Below, piece by piece: positions 4,993 through 7,145 of a stretch of 7,145 nt of DNA. Made by a program: the position numbers and the translations under genes. Source of the DNA: Thermoplasmata archaeon (GTDB lineage Archaea > Thermoplasmatota > Thermoplasmata > Lutacidiplasmatales > UBA184); assembly GCA_021798415.1 (NCBI GenBank), contig JAJZGO010000076.1:1-7145 (forward strand). Direction: 5' to 3'. The number at the start of each line of letters is the position of its first letter. Positions within the stretch are counted from its first letter, which is position 1. The notes under the pieces were generated by a model. That model was not told the DNA's origin, searched no databases, and was given only the letters and a program-made list of their open reading frames with translations.

Positions 4993-6225
4993 ATGGAGTT
5001 CCAGTTCCTCGGCGGTGCCAACGAGATCGGATCGCTCGGCCTGGTCGTTCGCGACCAGGGCCGGACCCTCCTCTTCGACTACGGGATGACGCCGTCCGAC
5101 CCGCCCGCGTACCCCCGCCCGGCGCCGACGAGCGTCGACCTCGCGTTCCTCTCGCACGCCCACCTCGACCACTCGGGGATGACCCCGCTGTTGAGCCGCC
5201 TCCCGCACGCCCGCCTCGTGGCGACCCCGGTGACGATCGCCGTCGCGGACCTTCTCACGAAGGACGCGCTCAAGGTCGCGCGTCTCGAGGGATACCTCGC
5301 CCCGTACACGACGGCCGACATCCACTCCCTCCATGCTCGCTTCACCGCGGTCGACCGCCACGGAACGTTCCGCCATCGCGGGATCGAGGTCGAGTTCACG
5401 CCGGCGGGTCACATCCCCGGCGCGTCGATGCTGCTCTACAAGGGCCAGAAGGACGTCCTCTTCACGGGCGACCTCCAGACGCTGCCTACCCACCTCGTCG
5501 GGGGGGCGGAGCCGGTCGAGTGCGACATCCTCGTGATGGAATCGACGTACGCGGGCCGGGAGCACCCGGACCGCCGCGAGACCGAACGCCGGTTCCGCGA
5601 CAAGGTCGCGGAGACCGTCGAGCGCGGCGGCACGGCGATCGTGCCCGCCTTCGCGGTCGGACGCGCCCAGGAGGTCCTGATGTCGCTCGCCTCGTCCGGG
5701 TTCGAGACGTACCTGGACGGGATGGCCCGCTCGGTCAACGAGATCTACGAGGCGGCCCCGGAGTACCTCGCGGACGCCCGCAAGTTCCGCCGGGCTCTCG
5801 AAGGTGTGCGCGTCGTCGAGCACCAGGGCGACCGGCGCAAGGCGCTCCGGGAGGCCGACGTGATCGTCACGACCGGTGGGATGCTCGACGGCGGCCCGGT
5901 CCTCTACTACGTCGGCGAGCTCCACCGCGACGCGAACAGCTCGATCTACCTCACGGGCTTCCAGGTCGAGGGGTCGAACGGCCGGCGGCTCATGGACGAA
6001 GGAACGCTCGTCATCGACGAGACGGTCGTCCACCCCGCGTGCGAGATCGAGAAGTTCGACTTTTCGGCACACGCGGGCCACTCCGACCTCGTGCGCGTCG
6101 CGAAGGAGAGCCGCGCGGAGACGGTCGTGCTGATGCACGGCGACCACCGCGAGGCGCTGCGCGACGCGCTCGAGGGGACGTGCGAGGTCGTGCTTCCCGA
6201 GAACGGGAAGGCGTTCGCCCGCTAG
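4993..6225 (+). CDS. aCPSF2-type beta-CASP metallo-beta-lactamase ribonuclease
   Basis: An RNA-cleaving or RNA-trimming enzyme of the CPSF73/Ysh1 group (COG1236-like), 410 residues. All two-zinc ligands are present: H55-x-H57-x-D59-H60 in 'SHAHLDHSG', H140 in 'PAGHIPGAS', D160 in 'LFTGDL'. Beta-CASP motifs: motif A E183 in MESTYAG, motif B H360 in FDFSAHAGHSD, motif C H382 in VLMHGDH. 'VPAFAVGRAQEVLM' and 'TGFQVEGSNG' are also typical of the group. It lacks the N-terminal KH domains of aCPSF1, so the short aCPSF2 class fits best; archaeal RNase J is a less likely alternative. Archaeal members process mRNA 3' ends or rRNA and can have 5'-3' exonuclease activity. The start at ATG 4993 is supported by a TATA-like box 26-27 nt upstream. 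Monocistronic, divergent from the NADP operon. Confidence 0.93.
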   Translation: MEFQFLGGANEIGSLGLVVRDQGRTLLFDYGMTPSDPPAYPRPAPTSVDLAFLSHAHLDHSGMTPLLSRLPHARLVATPVTIAVADLLTKDALKVARLEGYLAPYTTADIHSLHARFTAVDRHGTFRHRGIEVEFTPAGHIPGASMLLYKGQKDVLFTGDLQTLPTHLVGGAEPVECDILVMESTYAGREHPDRRETERRFRDKVAETVERGGTAIVPAFAVGRAQEVLMSLASSGFETYLDGMARSVNEIYEAAPEYLADARKFRRALEGVRVVEHQGDRRKALREADVIVTTGGMLDGGPVLYYVGELHRDANSSIYLTGFQVEGSNGRRLMDEGTLVIDETVVHPACEIEKFDFSAHAGHSDLVRVAKESRAETVVLMHGDHREALRDALEGTCEVVLPENGKAFAR

Positions 6226-6382
6226 GCGGGACGGGCCCAGGAAGGTCGACCGCGACCCGACGGCCCTCGGCGCGGGTCGAGCCGGCGGCGAGCCCTGGGA
6301 CCACGCCGCCGGGGGGCTCGACCCTGAACGGGTCGGCGAGCGCTCGCCGGTCGCGCGCGTCGAAGACGGCCCCTTGCTCGGG
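6226..6382 (-). other. Gene-poor stretch with open, coding-like minus-strand frame after an amber codon
   Basis: No complete gene is supported on either strand here. The minus-strand frame continuing after the TAG at 6385-6383 stays open, has very high G/C at third positions, and reads like protein (for example 'EQGAVFDARDRRALADPF', then 'GVVPGLAAGSTRAEGRRVAV'). It then runs into the antisense of the nuclease gene, where the pattern is lost. The in-phase plus-strand frame also looks protein-like and has no start codon, so GC bias alone may explain the signal. No T-rich terminator or RNA gene was seen. Confidence 0.3.
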
Positions 6383-6511
6383 CTAGGTCGCGCGCCACCC
6401 CCACAGGATCCCCCGCGAGAGCGGGTCCCCGGGGCGCGGACAGTGGGTCTCGACCGCCCGGAGCCCACCGTTCGTCCGGACGATCCGCGCGGCGAGCGCG
6501 TCGGCCGTCAT
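6383..6511 (-). CDS. Possible 42-residue protein or fragment of a decayed gene, function unknown
   Basis: ATG 6511 to TAG 6383 encodes 42 residues beginning 'MTADALAARIVRTNGGLRAV' and ending 'LSRGILWGWRAT'. Nearly every codon ends in G or C (exceptions GGT and TGT), which resembles the neighbouring genes. The ATG overlaps a TGA in the adjacent frame (ATGA), and that frame is coding-like for about 28 codons upstream without its own ATG or GTG. It lies 84 nt after the GTPase stop on the same strand. I recognise no family, and no Shine-Dalgarno-like site is close to the ATG; a TATA-like GTTAAC is about 45 nt upstream. It may be a genuine small gene, or one piece of a longer gene broken by a frameshift and an amber stop. 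Confidence 0.35.
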   Translation of the reverse strand: MTADALAARIVRTNGGLRAVETHCPRPGDPLSRGILWGWRAT

Positions 6512-6595
6512 CCCCGTCGGCCGGACTCCCGCAGGAGCTCCGCCGCGACGCCCGTTAACCGCCGCGGCAACGCGGCGACGACCGCGTCCGCGTGC

Positions 6596-7145
6596 TTAGC
6601 GGTCCGGACCGTTCCGCGACGAACGCCGCTTCGACGCGCGGGGCCGCGGCTGCCCCGCGGACGCGTCCCCCTCGTCGCTCGGCGCCTCGGACGGCGGAGG
6701 CTCGACCGTCGCCTCTTCCATGGGAGGGAGGCCTCCCTTCGGCCGGACGAGCTTGCGGAGCTCCGCCCAGAGTTCGGGGACCCCTTCCCCCGTCGTCGCG
6801 GAGACCTTCGGGCGCGCCGATGCGCTCCGGGAGATGTCGCACTTCGTCTCGACCGCGACGATCGGAAGCTGGGGGAACTCCGCGGTCCACCGGGCGAGCA
6901 GTGCCTCCTGCTCCTCGAGAGTGTGCCCGCTGCGGTCCGTCGGGTCGAGCACGAAGAGGACGATCGTCGCGGCTCCCTCGACGGTCCTCCGGGCCTCGCT
7001 CTCGGCCGGGTTCGACCGTTTCGCCCGCCCCAGAACGCCCGGAGTGTCGACGACCTGGAGCCGGTCGAACCCGAGGTCCGCGTGGCCGACGGCGATCGAG
7101 AGCGTAGTGAACGGGTAGTCGGCGACCTTCGGCCGCGCCGAGGAG
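6596..7145 (-). CDS. NOG1-like GTPase (C-terminal 182 residues; N-terminus beyond window)
   Basis: The C-terminal part of a TRAFAC-class GTPase of the NOG1/OBG-like group, proteins that act in large ribosomal subunit assembly. The frame is open to the right edge with no start, so the Walker A (G1) lies outside. Visible order: 'SSARPKVADYPFTTLSIAVG' with the G2 Thr in PFTT, G3 DTPG in 'LQVVDTPGVLGRAKRSNP', 'ATIVLFVLDPTDRSGHTLEE' matching the NOG1 pattern of a strand followed by D-T/P-S/T, G4 TKCD in 'IVAVETKCD' (T in place of the usual N of NKxD), and G5 SATTGEG. After 'LWAELRKLVRP' the last 45 or so residues are a low-complexity acidic-then-basic tail ending 'ASKRRSSRNGPDR'. Stop TAA at 6598-6596. 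An apparent internal GTG start at 6952 falls after G3 and is not credible. Confidence 0.88.
   Translation of the reverse strand, partial: SSARPKVADYPFTTLSIAVGHADLGFDRLQVVDTPGVLGRAKRSNPAESEARRTVEGAATIVLFVLDPTDRSGHTLEEQEALLARWTAEFPQLPIVAVETKCDISRSASARPKVSATTGEGVPELWAELRKLVRPKGGLPPMEEATVEPPPSEAPSDEGDASAGQPRPRASKRRSSRNGPDR

Noticed and set aside
6383..6385. Amber codon read as pyrrolysine
   Set aside because: TAG serves as the normal stop of two secure genes in the window (2686-2688 and 6223-6225), and no pyl gene or insertion-context evidence is present.
4029..6386. 785-residue plus-strand open frame
   Set aside because: It overlaps the phosphatase (antisense) and the nuclease (wrong frame), both of which have complete catalytic motifs; the sequence is Arg/Pro/Gly/Asp-rich without domain motifs.
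3208..6468. 1086-residue minus-strand open frame
   Set aside because: Only the last 292 residues are the NAD kinase; the rest is antisense to the nuclease and out of frame with the phosphatase, with Arg-rich, low-complexity sequence typical of GC-rich shadow frames.
6226..6595. tRNA, SRP RNA, RNase P RNA or CRISPR array in the long spacer
   Set aside because: No T-loop GTTCGA pattern, cloverleaf pairing, regularly spaced repeat or known RNA signature was found on either strand.

Overview
The window looks like chromosomal DNA of a GC-rich archaeon (roughly 68-70% GC by eye). The gene set is archaeal: an XRE-CBS regulator, an aCPSF2-type beta-CASP ribonuclease, a JAMM/MPN+ isopeptidase, an archaeal inositol-monophosphatase-family enzyme beside an NAD kinase, and a NOG1-like GTPase. 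Short A/T islands that resemble BRE/TATA boxes sit about 25 nt upstream of several start codons, as expected for leaderless archaeal transcripts. A GC-rich Thermoplasmatota lineage is my best guess, but this is inference from style, not a match I could test. No mobile element, CRISPR array, tRNA or rRNA was seen.

Layout. Minus-strand XRE-CBS regulator (569 to the left edge, last few residues missing). A 140-bp divergent promoter region with a perfect 18-bp palindrome. A small plus-strand zinc-knuckle protein (710-970). A plus-strand B12-binding-like radical SAM enzyme (1096-2688). Converging on it with an 11-nt gap is a compact minus-strand operon read right to left: IMPase-family phosphatase (4895-4083), NAD kinase (4086-3208, 4-nt GTGA overlap) and JAMM protease (3236-2700, 29-nt overlap). 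A 97-bp divergent promoter region separates this operon from the plus-strand aCPSF2-type nuclease (4993-6225). Next comes about 370 bp with no intact normal-sized gene but with coding-like minus-strand sequence interrupted by a frame change and an amber stop. The right edge carries the C-terminal part of a minus-strand NOG1-like GTPase (stop at 6596).

How the genes may work together. The phosphatase-kinase pair is the two-gene equivalent of the fused NADP phosphatase/NAD kinase known from Methanocaldococcus jannaschii (MJ0917), so this operon probably sets the NAD/NADP balance; the JAMM protease is translationally coupled to it. The beta-CASP nuclease and the NOG1-like GTPase belong to RNA processing and ribosome assembly. 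The XRE-CBS regulator probably controls itself and perhaps the divergent zinc protein through the palindrome. I see no complete new defence or mobile system. The points most worth following are the split NADP-cycling pair with its JAMM partner, the palindromic operator, the uncharacterised radical SAM enzyme, and the broken coding signal at 6226-6598.
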